Shown: positions 27,236 to 35,910 of the stretch, one piece after another
Position numbering within the stretch: position 1 is the stretch's first letter
Layout: each line of letters opens with the position of its first letter
NCBI GenBank assembly: GCA_018669975.1
Contig: JABHSK010000008.1
Span: 10,649 to 74,648 of the forward strand
Origin: Candidatus Parcubacteria bacterium
GTDB lineage: Bacteria > Patescibacteria > ABY1 > UBA1558 > GWA2-36-10
DNA length: 64,000 bases
Direction of reading: 5' to 3'
Notes under the pieces: model-generated
Seen by the model: only the letters and a program-made list of their open reading frames with translations
Databases searched by the model: none
What the model was told of the DNA's origin: nothing
Made by a program: the position numbers and the translations under genes

Positions 27236-27326
27236 GGAGAGGTCGCATAGTTGGTCTAGTGCGCCCGCTTGGAAAGCGGGTAGAGTGTCAAAACTCTCGC
27301 AGGTTCGAATCCTGTCCTCTCCGCCA
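27236..27326 (+). tRNA. tRNA-Ser (GGA)
   Basis: Acceptor arm GGAGAGG (27236-27242) pairs with CCTCTCC (27316-27322), then discriminator G and encoded CCA. The anticodon arm CCCGC-TTGGAAA-GCGGG gives anticodon GGA. A long variable arm with the hairpin GAGTGTCAAAACTCTC and a TTCGAAT T-loop complete a class II tRNA. Confidence 0.96.
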
Positions 27327-27357
27327 CATCGTGTCAGCACAATAATATATTTACACT

Positions 27358-27386
27358 AATCATTCCAAAGAAAGGGGTGATTTTTA
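27358..27386 (+). terminator. terminator of the tRNA-Ser transcript
   Basis: AATCATTCC pairs with GGGGTGATT (two wobbles) around AAAGAAA, followed by TTTTATT. Confidence 0.7.
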
Positions 27387-27648
27387 TTATCATCTGAGCT
27401 TAGAAAAAGTAATTTTTTTGAGGGCCACTTTACAAATTTATATACATAAGGTATTGTAAATTAGATGAAACAAATCAAACAAAATTTTAACTCTTTGAAG
27501 CATAATGCTTATTACAGCGCTTATATTGTTAAGCGGTGATTTGTTATTTATAACTTTATAATATTAGATACTAGTTCGTCGCTTACCAATAAGCGGCTTT
27601 TTTGTTCTTTGCAATGCTTACTATAAGTAAGCCAAAAACGGAGGTAGG
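27387..27648 (+). other. structured intergenic leader with four GCTTA-type inverted repeats
   Basis: No gene is seen here. Four small inverted repeats share a GCTTA/TAAGC core: AAGCAT/ATGCTT (27498-27510), CGCTTA/TAAGCG (27518-27535), GTCGCTTA/TAAGCGGC (27578-27597) followed by six T, which makes it a terminator, and GCTTACT/AGTAAGC (27616-27632) just before the GGAGG Shine-Dalgarno sequence at 27640-27644. A TATAAT at 27557-27562 lies between the second and third. The arms can pair in alternative ways, suggesting attenuation or a small RNA ahead of the kinase gene. Confidence 0.55.
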
Positions 27649-27651
27649 TTG

Positions 27652-28212
27652 ATGATGGATACTTTAATTTTGGTTTCTGGACTTCCAGGAGCAGGGAAGA
27701 CAACGGTAGCCAAAAAACTGGCTTATCGGCTAGGAGATCAAGCTATACATTTTGATATCGATGACATAAAGAGAGGGGTTGTTGTCGATAGCGTAGCGCT
27801 TGAGAATGATATTGACCCAGATGAAATACGTTGGGTTTATTATCAGGAAGCCCTGAACCTTACTCATAGAACGTTTGAGGAAGGTGTATACAATTGCGTT
27901 ATCATGGACGAGGTTTTTCACAGCAAAGAACTTCGTACAAGAATAAGTGATTGGTGTATTTGTCAGGGCGTACAATCCCAGTGGGTTGTTGTGCAGTGTT
28001 CATATGAGGTGATTGAGCGTCGTCTCAATAGTAATCCCCGGGATGGGCATATTCTCACGGCCGAACAATGCTTAAAACTTAATCGTAGATTCGAAGAGTT
28101 ATTTGATGAATTTACGATTGAAGAATCTGTCACTGTTATAAATAGTGACGGAAAGCATGTGTCTAATTTTGACATGTCCAAAATTAGACAGTCTAAAGTT
28201 CCGCCACTTTAG
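27652..28212 (+). CDS. P-loop kinase, AAA_33/zeta-toxin-like
   Basis: A 186-aa protein with Walker A GLPGAGKTT (residues 10-18), a following FDIDDIKRG segment that matches the acceptor-binding D in AAA_33 and zeta-like kinases, a Walker-B-like VIMDEVFH (near 88) and a late R-rich lid (ERRLNSNPRDGH). The start ATG at 27652 is seven bases after GGAGG; an in-frame TTG immediately upstream is less likely. The gene is richer in G and C than its neighbours and sits just after tRNA-Ser behind a structured leader. No antitoxin gene is adjacent, so a toxin role is not supported; a small-molecule or nucleotide kinase is equally possible. Confidence 0.75.
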   Translation: MMDTLILVSGLPGAGKTTVAKKLAYRLGDQAIHFDIDDIKRGVVVDSVALENDIDPDEIRWVYYQEALNLTHRTFEEGVYNCVIMDEVFHSKELRTRISDWCICQGVQSQWVVVQCSYEVIERRLNSNPRDGHILTAEQCLKLNRRFEELFDEFTIEESVTVINSDGKHVSNFDMSKIRQSKVPPL

Positions 28213-28227
28213 ATATTTTACACCTGT

Positions 28228-28249
28228 GCTCCCTCTTTTTAGAGGGAGC
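28228..28249 (+). repeat. perfect 9-bp hairpin after the kinase gene
   Basis: GCTCCCTCT pairs with AGAGGGAGC around a four-T loop. No T run follows on either strand, so it may protect a 3' end or be a terminator that does not use a classical U tract. Confidence 0.6.
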
Positions 28250-28278
28250 CAACCAACTTAAAAATGTAAAACAATATT

Positions 28279-28992
28279 ATGATTTCACAAAAACAAATTA
28301 AAGAAATTAAACAGATTGGTCTAAAAATAGACCACGACGTTTCTTTTAATGGAAAATCAAAAGGTAATAATCATTTACAAAGAACAGTAAATTTAGCAAG
28401 TCATATTGCAAAAAAAGTAGGAGCAAATTTACAGGTTGTTGTAGCTGCAGCATGGCTTCATGATACGGCACTTCCGACAGGAGATGATTATAATTACAAA
28501 AATAATTTACAGATCGTTAAAGATATATTAAAAGATATCACTCTGTCAGAAGATGATAGAAATGCAGTTGCAGAGTGCGTTGCTTCACACGAGGGAACAA
28601 AGATTCCGGAATCATTAGAAGCAAAGGTAGTGCATGATGCAGATGTATTAGAAAAAGTTGGTATATTAGGATTAATTAGACATACTTGGAAGATGACTAA
28701 TCTTAAAAATATTGATTCAGAAAAAATTATATCTGATGATCTTAAAAAAATTATCGAACACATTGAATGGAGGAAGAATATGCTTCAGTTAGAAGAATCA
28801 AAAAATATTGCTAAAAATTTAACAATAGAAATTGATAATAATATTATTTTGAAGCTTATAGAACGTTCTGCGCAGATGGCTAATAAAGGAGTAATAACGG
28901 AAAAAATTGCCGTAACATTAAAAGATATATTGAATAAAAACCAATTATTAATATTAGAAAAACAATTAAATCAAAAATATTTAACAATATAA
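28279..28992 (+). CDS. HD-domain phosphohydrolase
   Basis: A 237-aa protein of the HD superfamily. Metal ligands are visible as H (GNNHLQRTVNLASH, about 30-45), the HD pair in WLHDTALPTGDDY (about 59-71), a later H (ECVASHEGT, near 111) and D (VVHDADVLEKVG, near 127). The spacing resembles YedJ/YfbR-type nucleotide hydrolases with a helical C-terminal extension of about 80 residues. The substrate is unknown. It lies 66 bp after the kinase gene with its own A/T-rich start and no Shine-Dalgarno sequence, so it appears native to this genome. Confidence 0.8.
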   Translation: MISQKQIKEIKQIGLKIDHDVSFNGKSKGNNHLQRTVNLASHIAKKVGANLQVVVAAAWLHDTALPTGDDYNYKNNLQIVKDILKDITLSEDDRNAVAECVASHEGTKIPESLEAKVVHDADVLEKVGILGLIRHTWKMTNLKNIDSEKIISDDLKKIIEHIEWRKNMLQLEESKNIAKNLTIEIDNNIILKLIERSAQMANKGVITEKIAVTLKDILNKNQLLILEKQLNQKYLTI

Positions 28993-29007
28993 TATTAATT
29001 TTAAAGA

Positions 29008-29038
29008 AAAACCTTATCGTCTAGCGGAGAGTTTTTGT
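29008..29038 (+). terminator. weak terminator candidate after the HD gene
   Basis: AAAAACCTT can pair with AGAGTTTTT with one mismatch and a wobble around a 12-base loop. Confidence 0.35.
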
Positions 29039-29067
29039 TTTACACTTATCGTTATTTATTGTAGAAT
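29039..29067 (+). promoter_or_regulatory. sigma-70 promoter of the membrane/VIT gene cluster
   Basis: TTTACA (29039-29044) and TAGAAT (29062-29067) with a 17-base spacer, giving a leader of about 22 bases to the ATG at 29096. Confidence 0.6.
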
Positions 29068-29095
29068 TTAAGTACTTTTATCATTGAAAAATATT

Positions 29096-29803
29096 ATGCT
29101 ACAAAGATTAATATCAGCAGGAGAGTACTCCATTGAACAGGTATTATCTAAGGCCTGGAGACTTTACAAGGATAATTTTAAATTGATTTTAAAAATTATT
29201 GTAGTTGTTTATTTGCCTATTAATATTGTCCTGGGCATGATACCTGTTGGAGACACTGCAGAGGATGCAAGGTATTATATGACTATAGTGCAAACACTAG
29301 AAGGTTTATTTGGTATTGTGGCGGTTATGGCGGTTACTTTTGTAGCAAAATATAAGATTGATAACAAAAAAATAGATTTTCAAAAAGCCTTTGAAAAATC
29401 TTTTTCTCGATGGTGGCCAGTTGTTTGGACAAATATAGTAGCCGGAGTCTTTTTGCTAGGCTTATTTTTATTATTAGTGGTGCCTGGTATTATTTTTTCA
29501 GTCTACTGGATATTTATTATTTATATAGCAATTTTATTTGATAAAACAGGTAAGGAAGCCCTAGATAGAAGTAAGGCAATTGTTAAGGGTAGGTGGTGGA
29601 CAACTTTCTTGTATACTCTTATTTTAACCTTACTGTTTTTCTTGGCTGTAGCAATTGGGTCCTCATTAACCTATTTATCAGGTACCTATATATTTAATCT
29701 AATTATTGAAATGTTACTGGATGTAGTCGGCGCCTATTTTATGGTAGCCTGGACTATACTTTTTCTCAATTTTGATAAAACTAAAAAAAAGGCAGTTAAA
29801 TAA
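29096..29803 (+). CDS. polytopic membrane protein resembling GPDPase membrane-domain/DUF975-like proteins
   Basis: A 235-aa protein starting MLQRLISAGEYSIEQVLSKAW. I chose the ATG at 29096 and not an in-frame TTG four codons earlier. After an amphipathic start that ends in YKDNFK (typical of the entry to this type of membrane domain) there are about six hydrophobic helices, with an internal LLLVVPGIIFSVYWIFI segment and a DRSKAIVKGRWW motif seen in GPDPase membrane-domain proteins. Function is unknown. It is the first of at least four closely spaced plus-strand genes; the VIT-like gene begins six bases after its stop. Confidence 0.7.
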   Translation: MLQRLISAGEYSIEQVLSKAWRLYKDNFKLILKIIVVVYLPINIVLGMIPVGDTAEDARYYMTIVQTLEGLFGIVAVMAVTFVAKYKIDNKKIDFQKAFEKSFSRWWPVVWTNIVAGVFLLGLFLLLVVPGIIFSVYWIFIIYIAILFDKTGKEALDRSKAIVKGRWWTTFLYTLILTLLFFLAVAIGSSLTYLSGTYIFNLIIEMLLDVVGAYFMVAWTILFLNFDKTKKKAVK

Positions 29804-29809
29804 TTTTTT

Positions 29810-30529
29810 ATGCAGCATAGGTACAACCCAGATTATATTCATCATCGTGATTCAAAATTAATCTCAAGCATGAGAGAGGTGGTTTTTGGAATGGAGGATG
29901 GTATGGTTTCTACCCTAGGCGCGGTTACTGGTATTGCCGTGGGCAGTCAGGATCCTTTTACTGTTATTTTGGCTGGTTGTGTTATTATTGCAGTAGAATC
30001 TATCTCCATGGGCATGGGTTCTTATATATCAAGTTTGTCAGAGCAAGATATTAGGACGAGGATGTTGTATGAAGAGAAGATGGAGATAGATGAGTTCCCC
30101 TTTGAAGAAGAAAGGGAGTTGCAGGGCATGTATATAGAGGATGGCTGGCCAAAGAAACTAGCAGCAGAGATGTCCAGGGTAGCCAAAGGAAATAAAAATC
30201 TTATGCTGCAGGAAATGGCTTATAGAGAGTTGAATTTTTCTATGAAAGAAAAGAAGCACCCGTGGCGCAATGGCATCTTCATGTTTTTTGCCTATATAGT
30301 GGGTGGTCTAATTCCTTTATTTGCTTATTTTATGGCACCGATTAATACAGCTACCAAGATTTCAGTGGTGATTACATTACTTGGTTTGTTTACTCTAGGT
30401 GCGGCCACTACTAAATATACCAAAGGAAACTGGATTAAAATGGGCTTTAGAATTTTAATCTTAGGAAGCATTGCCCTGTTAATGGGTTATTTTATAGGTA
30501 AGTTAGCCACTGTTATAAACTTAACATAA
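29810..30529 (+). CDS. VIT1/CCC1-family iron/manganese transporter
   Basis: A 239-aa membrane protein of the vacuolar iron transporter family, which moves Fe2+ or Mn2+ out of the cytosol in exchange for protons. The diagnostic first-helix segment is REVVFGMEDGMVSTLGAVTG (about 23-42), followed by helix 2 with IIAVESISMGMGSYIS, a charged cytoplasmic metal-binding region of about 75 residues (SEQDIRTRMLYEEK through MAYRELNF) and three C-terminal helices. Glutamates of the metal-binding domain are abundant. It follows a polytopic membrane protein and precedes two small membrane proteins. Confidence 0.88.
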   Translation: MQHRYNPDYIHHRDSKLISSMREVVFGMEDGMVSTLGAVTGIAVGSQDPFTVILAGCVIIAVESISMGMGSYISSLSEQDIRTRMLYEEKMEIDEFPFEEERELQGMYIEDGWPKKLAAEMSRVAKGNKNLMLQEMAYRELNFSMKEKKHPWRNGIFMFFAYIVGGLIPLFAYFMAPINTATKISVVITLLGLFTLGAATTKYTKGNWIKMGFRILILGSIALLMGYFIGKLATVINLT

Positions 30530-30535
30530 AACGAT

Positions 30536-30763
30536 ATGGATATTTTTAAGATAGCTGGAATAGTTGGCTTGGTGTTGATTTCTATTGGGGTCATTACACA
30601 AAAGAAAGAGAGTGAAGATTTGATATATATTTTTGGCGGAGTCTGCCTATTGGTGTATAGTAGTTATATTGGCGATTTGATATTTATTGTCTTGCAAATA
30701 ATTTTTATAATATCCGCTGTTTTTCATTTTTTAAAAACAAGAAGAGCAAAGGGTGCTAAATAA
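30536..30763 (+). CDS. small three-helix membrane protein
   Basis: A 75-aa protein with three hydrophobic stretches (about 5-20, 29-44, 47-65) and a basic C-terminus (KTRRAKGAK). The order, a helix, a short K-rich loop, then a GGVCLLVYSS helix, resembles the CBU_0592 family, but I am not certain. It starts six bases after the VIT gene, so it belongs to the same operon. Confidence 0.65.
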   Translation: MDIFKIAGIVGLVLISIGVITQKKESEDLIYIFGGVCLLVYSSYIGDLIFIVLQIIFIISAVFHFLKTRRAKGAK

Positions 30764-30771
30764 TAATATAT

Positions 30772-31116
30772 ATGAAGAAAAAAATATTTTTAGTTATAAT
30801 ATCTCTTATTATCATCGGTGGTGGAGTTTATATCTGGCAGCTTAAAAGTTCATTTTGTGTTAATTATGTTTTAGATGAAACGCACGCGGTTTTTAATAGA
30901 GATCAAATTCCCTATAAAGAAGATGGGAAAATGAAGTCTCCCTGGGATAAGTCAGAATTAGAATTAATAGTGATTGACCCCGATGATCCTGAGATTATGG
31001 ACGAGCCTTGGCGTTATGCTTATTATTCTAAAAATGATGACACTTTTTGGATAGCTGAAATGCCAGGAAAATTTTTACAATGGTTTGGACCATACACTGG
31101 GCATCCTTGCGATTAA
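30772..31116 (+). CDS. membrane-anchored small extracytoplasmic protein
   Basis: A 114-aa protein with an uncleaved-type N-terminal helix (residues 4-22, after MKKK) and a small hydrophilic domain rich in Asp, Pro and Trp (for example DPDDPEIMDEPWRYAYY). Two cysteines, Cys28 and the penultimate Cys, could form a disulfide outside the cell. No family recognised. It is eight bases after the preceding membrane protein. Confidence 0.6.
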   Translation: MKKKIFLVIISLIIIGGGVYIWQLKSSFCVNYVLDETHAVFNRDQIPYKEDGKMKSPWDKSELELIVIDPDDPEIMDEPWRYAYYSKNDDTFWIAEMPGKFLQWFGPYTGHPCD

Positions 31117-31176
31117 TAATTATTTAAACTTAATCATATAGAATTTCCTAGACAACCAGAAAACCCCACAGAAACG

Positions 31177-31800
31177 ATGGACAGATTGGTTGGTTTTGAT
31201 GTTCAGAAAGTGGTCGGCAGGCACTATGAGAATTTACCCTACCATAATTTTCAACACGCTTTAAATGTGGTAGCAGAGTGTCAGAAATTGGTAGAGAAAT
31301 GCAAAACATACGATGTTCAAGTAGATGAACAAGTTGTTATACTAGCAGCATTATTTCATGACGCGGGTTATCATCAAGATCATGAAGAACAGGGTTTTGA
31401 ATCTAAAGAAGAATACAGTGCTGATATAGCGGAGCAAGAATTAAATAGACTAGGTCTAGAAACAGGGGTTATTAATTTAGTAAAAGAGTGTATAATAGCC
31501 ACTCATAGAAACAAGCCATTTGTTTTGGTAGAGCAGAAAGTTTTACGGGCAGCAGATCTGGCAGGCTTAGCAGGATCATACGAAGACTTTTTATATAATA
31601 ATGAAATTCTTAAACAGGAGCTGGAAGAGGTGCATCAGCAAGAGATAGGTGACGAAGAATGGAAAGATGTGGTCGCTAGCCTGATAAAGTTTTATTTGTC
31701 ACAGGATATAAAACTTACTCCTGAGCATGATGATGAAGAGGGGTTTTCTATTTTTCATCGGCAGGCTCAAGAAAATCTAGATAGATTTTTAAAAAGATAA
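31177..31800 (+). CDS. HD-domain phosphohydrolase
   Basis: A 207-aa protein with metal ligands H in PYHNFQHALNV (about residues 22-32, with the typical Y-H-N/N-x-x-H start), the HD pair in ALFHDAGYHQDH (near 66-77) and a distal H and D in IATHRNKP and RAADLAGLAG. The YHNxxHxxxV start is common in predicted metal-dependent hydrolases of this type. The frame is open for another 19 codons upstream but without an ATG, GTG or TTG codon, so the ATG is the likely start. The substrate is unknown. Confidence 0.78.
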   Translation: MDRLVGFDVQKVVGRHYENLPYHNFQHALNVVAECQKLVEKCKTYDVQVDEQVVILAALFHDAGYHQDHEEQGFESKEEYSADIAEQELNRLGLETGVINLVKECIIATHRNKPFVLVEQKVLRAADLAGLAGSYEDFLYNNEILKQELEEVHQQEIGDEEWKDVVASLIKFYLSQDIKLTPEHDDEEGFSIFHRQAQENLDRFLKR

Positions 31801-31816
31801 AATAACCAAAATAATT

Positions 31817-32740
31817 ATGTCAAAAAACAACGCACCTAAATTTGCTTTTTTCTACTTACTGTCATTGGTGGCCTTAGTTTTTACATCTGTGTCAGTGGGC
31901 ATTATAATTTTTCAAATTATAAACAAAGAAATTGTTGATATTATTGATCAATTTCAAGGTAGCTATTCAGACGGGGCAATGAAATTCGCTATTTCTACTA
32001 TCATTATCTCCACACCTATTTATTATTTGACTTCACGGCAGATTTATAAAAACTTATTTAAAGGCAACCTTGATGAAGAGTCAGGAGTTCGCAAATGGCT
32101 AACTTATCTTATATTGTTAGTATCTATTATAGTAATGATTGGTTGGTTGATTGGTATCATCAACGGCTTCCTAGACGGCGAATTGACCACAAAGTTTATG
32201 CTTAAAGGATTAACTGCCTTAGTTATATCTGGTAGTATTTTCTCTTTTTATCTCTACGACATTCGCCGAGAAAATATTAAAGGCAAAAAAGACAAGGTGA
32301 TTAAAGTTTATTTTTACGCTTCCCTACTAGTTATTTTAGTAGCCTTTGTGTCATCTTGGTTCATCGTTGAATCTCCTGCTGAAACTAGGAAAAGAAAATC
32401 AGACCAAAATATTATTAGTGATTTTTACACAATTGATAGTAGTCTGAGTAATTATTATCAGAAGAATGATGTTCTGCCACAGAGCTTGGATGATTTGGAT
32501 ATGGATAAATATTCAAGGCTAGATTTAGATGATCTGACAAACCCATTTACTGATAAGAAATATGAATATAAAGTTATCTCTGAAGATGAATATGAGGTAT
32601 GTACAGATTTTCAAACTTCAAATAAGGAAGAAGAGTATGACCGCTATAAAGATGATCAGTGGCAGCACGAAGTAGGTTATCAATGTATAGGGCAGAGAGT
32701 AATGGATAGAAAACTTAATGATGTTGAAGTGATAAGATAA
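31817..32740 (+). CDS. DUF5671-domain membrane protein
   Basis: A 307-aa protein with five hydrophobic helices in the first 185 residues (about 11-32, 55-72, 93-115, 124-143 and 163-180) matching the DUF5671 layout, including the APKFAFFYLLSLVALVFTSV start and the internal SGVRKWLTYLILLVS. The C-terminal 110 residues (from QNIISDFYTIDSSLSNYY) form a soluble extracytoplasmic domain with a pilin-like YYQKNDVLPQSLDDL segment and two Cys. The function of the family is unknown. It is four bases from the SpoU gene. Confidence 0.8.
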   Translation: MSKNNAPKFAFFYLLSLVALVFTSVSVGIIIFQIINKEIVDIIDQFQGSYSDGAMKFAISTIIISTPIYYLTSRQIYKNLFKGNLDEESGVRKWLTYLILLVSIIVMIGWLIGIINGFLDGELTTKFMLKGLTALVISGSIFSFYLYDIRRENIKGKKDKVIKVYFYASLLVILVAFVSSWFIVESPAETRKRKSDQNIISDFYTIDSSLSNYYQKNDVLPQSLDDLDMDKYSRLDLDDLTNPFTDKKYEYKVISEDEYEVCTDFQTSNKEEEYDRYKDDQWQHEVGYQCIGQRVMDRKLNDVEVIR

Positions 32741-32743
32741 TAT

Positions 32744-33481
32744 ATGATTAGCAAAACACAATTAAAATTTTTAACTTCTTTGAAACAAAAGAAATATCGT
32801 CTTGAGCACCAGCAATTTTTAGTTGATAACCCTAAAGTCATTTTTGAAGAAATAAGTAATGATGCTCTAGATAGTATTTTTGCTACCCAAAAGTTTTTTC
32901 AAGCAAACGAAAATAGTATACCAGTTGATTTGTTTGAGACACTACGTGATAGCGATCTTAAAAAAATAACTTCTAGTGTTACACCACAGGGAATCGTAGC
33001 AGTTTTTAATATAGTTGATCCAAAAGAATTTGATATGCGAGATAAAAGTATTTTGCTTTTGGAAAATATTCAGGATCCCGGCAACATGGGGACTATTATC
33101 AGAACAGCAGACTGGTTTGGATTTGAGAATGTTTTTCTCAGTGAGGACTGTGTAGATATTTACAATCCCAAAGTGGTAGCAGCTAGTATGGGTTCTATTT
33201 TTCATATAAATATTTTTCAAGATCTAGATTTAATGGAATTTGCCAAAGAGTTGAAGCAAAATAAATATCGAGTGATAGTGAGTGACTTAGAGGGTGGTCA
33301 GGATAAAATTGACACCAAGAATAAAGCTGCTTTAGTGATTGGCAATGAAGCTCAAGGTGTATCACTAGAATTAAAGTCCTTGGCAGATACTAAAGTTAAA
33401 ATTCCTAAAATTGGCCAGGCAGAGTCACTTAATGCAGCCGTGGCAGCCGGTATTTTTATGCACAAAATAAAGCAACCATAA
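32744..33481 (+). CDS. SpoU/TrmH-family RNA 2'-O-methyltransferase
   Basis: A 245-aa SPOUT-class methyltransferase using SAM to methylate a ribose 2'-OH in rRNA or tRNA. Motif 1 appears as LLENIQDPGNMGTIIRTADWFG (begins near 106), motif 2 as ALVIGNEAQGVS (near 198) and motif 3 as IPKIGQAESLNAAVAAGI (near 221). The last two form the trefoil knot. An N-terminal substrate-binding domain (about 1-90) is present. The exact target nucleotide cannot be read from the sequence. Confidence 0.92.
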   Translation: MISKTQLKFLTSLKQKKYRLEHQQFLVDNPKVIFEEISNDALDSIFATQKFFQANENSIPVDLFETLRDSDLKKITSSVTPQGIVAVFNIVDPKEFDMRDKSILLLENIQDPGNMGTIIRTADWFGFENVFLSEDCVDIYNPKVVAASMGSIFHINIFQDLDLMEFAKELKQNKYRVIVSDLEGGQDKIDTKNKAALVIGNEAQGVSLELKSLADTKVKIPKIGQAESLNAAVAAGIFMHKIKQP

Positions 33482-33519
33482 GACTTGATTGAAACGCCCA
33501 TATGTTGTAGTTTATTGTT

Positions 33520-35910
33520 ATGGTAATAAAGGATATATATCTTAGATACAGGGGGGCAATTATAACGACATTCGCGCTATTTTCTTTTATGATTATAGTA
33601 TATGTCGTTATTTTTTATGGCTTATCTACTGGTCAAAGGTATATGATGATGCGTAATCCGATTGGTTATAAAATCTTGGCCAATTGGCACTCTTTGCGTA
33701 AAATAGTCAATATAGTCCATCTTCCCTATTGGTTCAAAGATTCTCAACTAGAGATCTATACTATCGTCATTAGTCCTAATAATACTCAGGAGATGAACAA
33801 CTATAAACCAGTCGGTGATGATGGTCTGACATTTGGTAGGATGTTTGATGATCTCAAGCATTATGTTAATGCTTACTTTGTCGGGAGCCAAGAGTATATT
33901 GAAGAAATAGATATTCGCTATCGCGGTATACAAAATAACAATTGGGATGCAGAGAAAACTGCCTTTAGGATAAAGTTTCCCAAAGAAAATTTATTTCAGG
34001 GTCAAAGAAGTTTAAATTTATTTTTACCATATGACCGTGGATTTTTTATTGAGCCGCTGAATTCTCATCGAGCTGATAAGCTGGGAGTGTTTAGCGCTGA
34101 ATTTGAATTTGTTCGAGCCATGATCAATGGCCGTGATTTGGGAGTTTACCTAGCATCTGAGCCATGGTCTAAAGAATTTTTGGCCAAGCAAAATATCATG
34201 GACAGTAATAATATTTTTTCCAATAAAGACATAGATGTGTCTGAAGAGGTGATCAAACTATCAATGGATAGATTGTCAGATTGGAAAAGCTATACAGCTG
34301 AAATAGAGGAAGGTCCATTTGAAGAACTGGCAGCCTTGCTGACTTTGATAGACAAGGCTGACGAACAAGAGTTTGCAAATAAAATATCAACTCTGGTTAA
34401 TTTGGAAGAATTTTATGCCTGGCACGCTCTCAATGTTTTGGCAGGCTCCAGTCATCAGAGTGATAACAGTAATTCAGTTTTACTTTTTAGACAGGAAACT
34501 GGAAGATTTGAGCTAGCGTCTTGGGACGTAAATATTGATAATCCAGATCATTATACTTTGGAGAAAACAAATATACTAGCTAGGCGCATTTTAGCTAATC
34601 AGCATTTTTTTGAAGAATCTCAAAAAGTCTTGAGTGAATATGTTGAAGATGAAAATAACTTGGTGGATGATTTAAAGTTTTATGATGATATTTATGAACG
34701 CATGAAGCCAGAGTTTTATAATGATCAAGCTAAACTCTACAATGATTTTATGTTTGATGACACTATTGTTAAATATCGTGATTGGTTGATTGGTAATTTT
34801 GCTAATGCCAAGGAGATAGCTAGTTTAGAACAAACACCGTTTACTTTTCATGCCCCAGAGTCTAGTGGAGAGATAGATTTTCAAGGCAGTTTTAAATATC
34901 TTAATGATGTATCTTTAAGTTTAGAGCAGTTTTTGGTTAAACATCCACAGTTTATAAAATACGATCAGAATACTGTTTGGTTGCCAGGTGGCTCACATAT
35001 ATTTAGAGAGACAGTTGTTGTGCCGCAAGGATTAAAGCTGGAGATTAGACCAGGAGCGCGTTTGTTTTTTGATGAGGGTGTATCTATGATTTCCTATAGC
35101 CCAGTAGAAGCCAAAGGCAATAAACATTGGCCAATCATTATGAAACCTTTAGCCGCCAATAGGCCATGGGGTAGTTTTGCTGTAGTTAATGTTGAACAAG
35201 AAAATATTTTTGAATATCTAGAGCTTAGCGGAGGATCCAACGATTTGATAAATGGTACATTGTTGACTTCACAGTTTTCATTGCACAATACAAAATCTAT
35301 TATTAATTATTGTACTTTCAGCAACAGTCAATCTGATGATGCTTTCCATGCCATACTAGGCTCAGTTAATATCAGTGATAGTATTTTTAAAAATAATATG
35401 GCAGATGCCATCGATGTTGATTATGTGCAAAATAGTTATATTATGAATTCCTTTTTTGACAATGATCAAGCCAGTGACCACAATGGAGACGCCATTGATC
35501 TGTCTGGGGTTGATGATTTCTTTATTATGGACAATGATATTCGCAATCATGGAGATAAATGTATCAGTGTGGGGGAAGCAGCTAACTTAGACATTACTAA
35601 TAATATTATTAGTGGTTGTAATATTGGCATTGCCGTTAAAGATAATTCACGAGTCGTTATGGATAATAATATAATTATTGGTAATCATGACAGTGGTCTA
35701 TCTTTATATAGAAAAAAACAGGAGTTTATTAGTGGTGGAGAAGCGTTGCTGCAAGATTCTATTTTATGGGGTAATCAAGAACAGCTGAACCAAGATGAAC
35801 TTTCAAACTTAGAAATTAAAGATTCAATTATTCAGGGTGAGCAGGAGCAGCCAGATTTTCAAACATTATTACCAAAAGATTTATATCTTTTATATCAGGA
35901 TAAATTATGA
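33520..35910 (+). CDS. CotH kinase-like protein fused to a right-handed beta-helix
   Basis: A 796-aa protein with one N-terminal membrane helix (about 12-33). Residues about 90-420 form a CotH-like domain: IDIRYRGIQNNNWDAEKTAFRIKFP, then FVRAMINGRDLGVYLASEPW, and a later DNSNSVLLFRQETGRFELASWDVN holding the D-x-N motif of CotH kinases. CotH of spore-forming bacteria phosphorylates secreted coat proteins. Residues about 490-760 are a parallel beta-helix (many NNI, DNDI and SGC turns). This gene overlaps the VTC gene by four bases, and with DUF4956 they form a tight trio. The domain faces outward if the helix is an anchor. Kinase activity here is inference. Confidence 0.82.
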   Translation: MVIKDIYLRYRGAIITTFALFSFMIIVYVVIFYGLSTGQRYMMMRNPIGYKILANWHSLRKIVNIVHLPYWFKDSQLEIYTIVISPNNTQEMNNYKPVGDDGLTFGRMFDDLKHYVNAYFVGSQEYIEEIDIRYRGIQNNNWDAEKTAFRIKFPKENLFQGQRSLNLFLPYDRGFFIEPLNSHRADKLGVFSAEFEFVRAMINGRDLGVYLASEPWSKEFLAKQNIMDSNNIFSNKDIDVSEEVIKLSMDRLSDWKSYTAEIEEGPFEELAALLTLIDKADEQEFANKISTLVNLEEFYAWHALNVLAGSSHQSDNSNSVLLFRQETGRFELASWDVNIDNPDHYTLEKTNILARRILANQHFFEESQKVLSEYVEDENNLVDDLKFYDDIYERMKPEFYNDQAKLYNDFMFDDTIVKYRDWLIGNFANAKEIASLEQTPFTFHAPESSGEIDFQGSFKYLNDVSLSLEQFLVKHPQFIKYDQNTVWLPGGSHIFRETVVVPQGLKLEIRPGARLFFDEGVSMISYSPVEAKGNKHWPIIMKPLAANRPWGSFAVVNVEQENIFEYLELSGGSNDLINGTLLTSQFSLHNTKSIINYCTFSNSQSDDAFHAILGSVNISDSIFKNNMADAIDVDYVQNSYIMNSFFDNDQASDHNGDAIDLSGVDDFFIMDNDIRNHGDKCISVGEAANLDITNNIISGCNIGIAVKDNSRVVMDNNIIIGNHDSGLSLYRKKQEFISGGEALLQDSILWGNQEQLNQDELSNLEIKDSIIQGEQEQPDFQTLLPKDLYLLYQDKL

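Noticed and set aside
28212..28249. Attachment-site direct repeat (TCCGCCAC) paired with the tRNA-Ser 3' end
   Set aside because: Only eight bases match and no integrase is present, so it is mentioned only as weak support in a finding.
27652..28992. Zeta-toxin/antitoxin or kinase/HD module
   Set aside because: The kinase has only generic AAA_33/zeta features, no small antitoxin frame is adjacent, and the HD gene has a different codon style and is 66 bp away.
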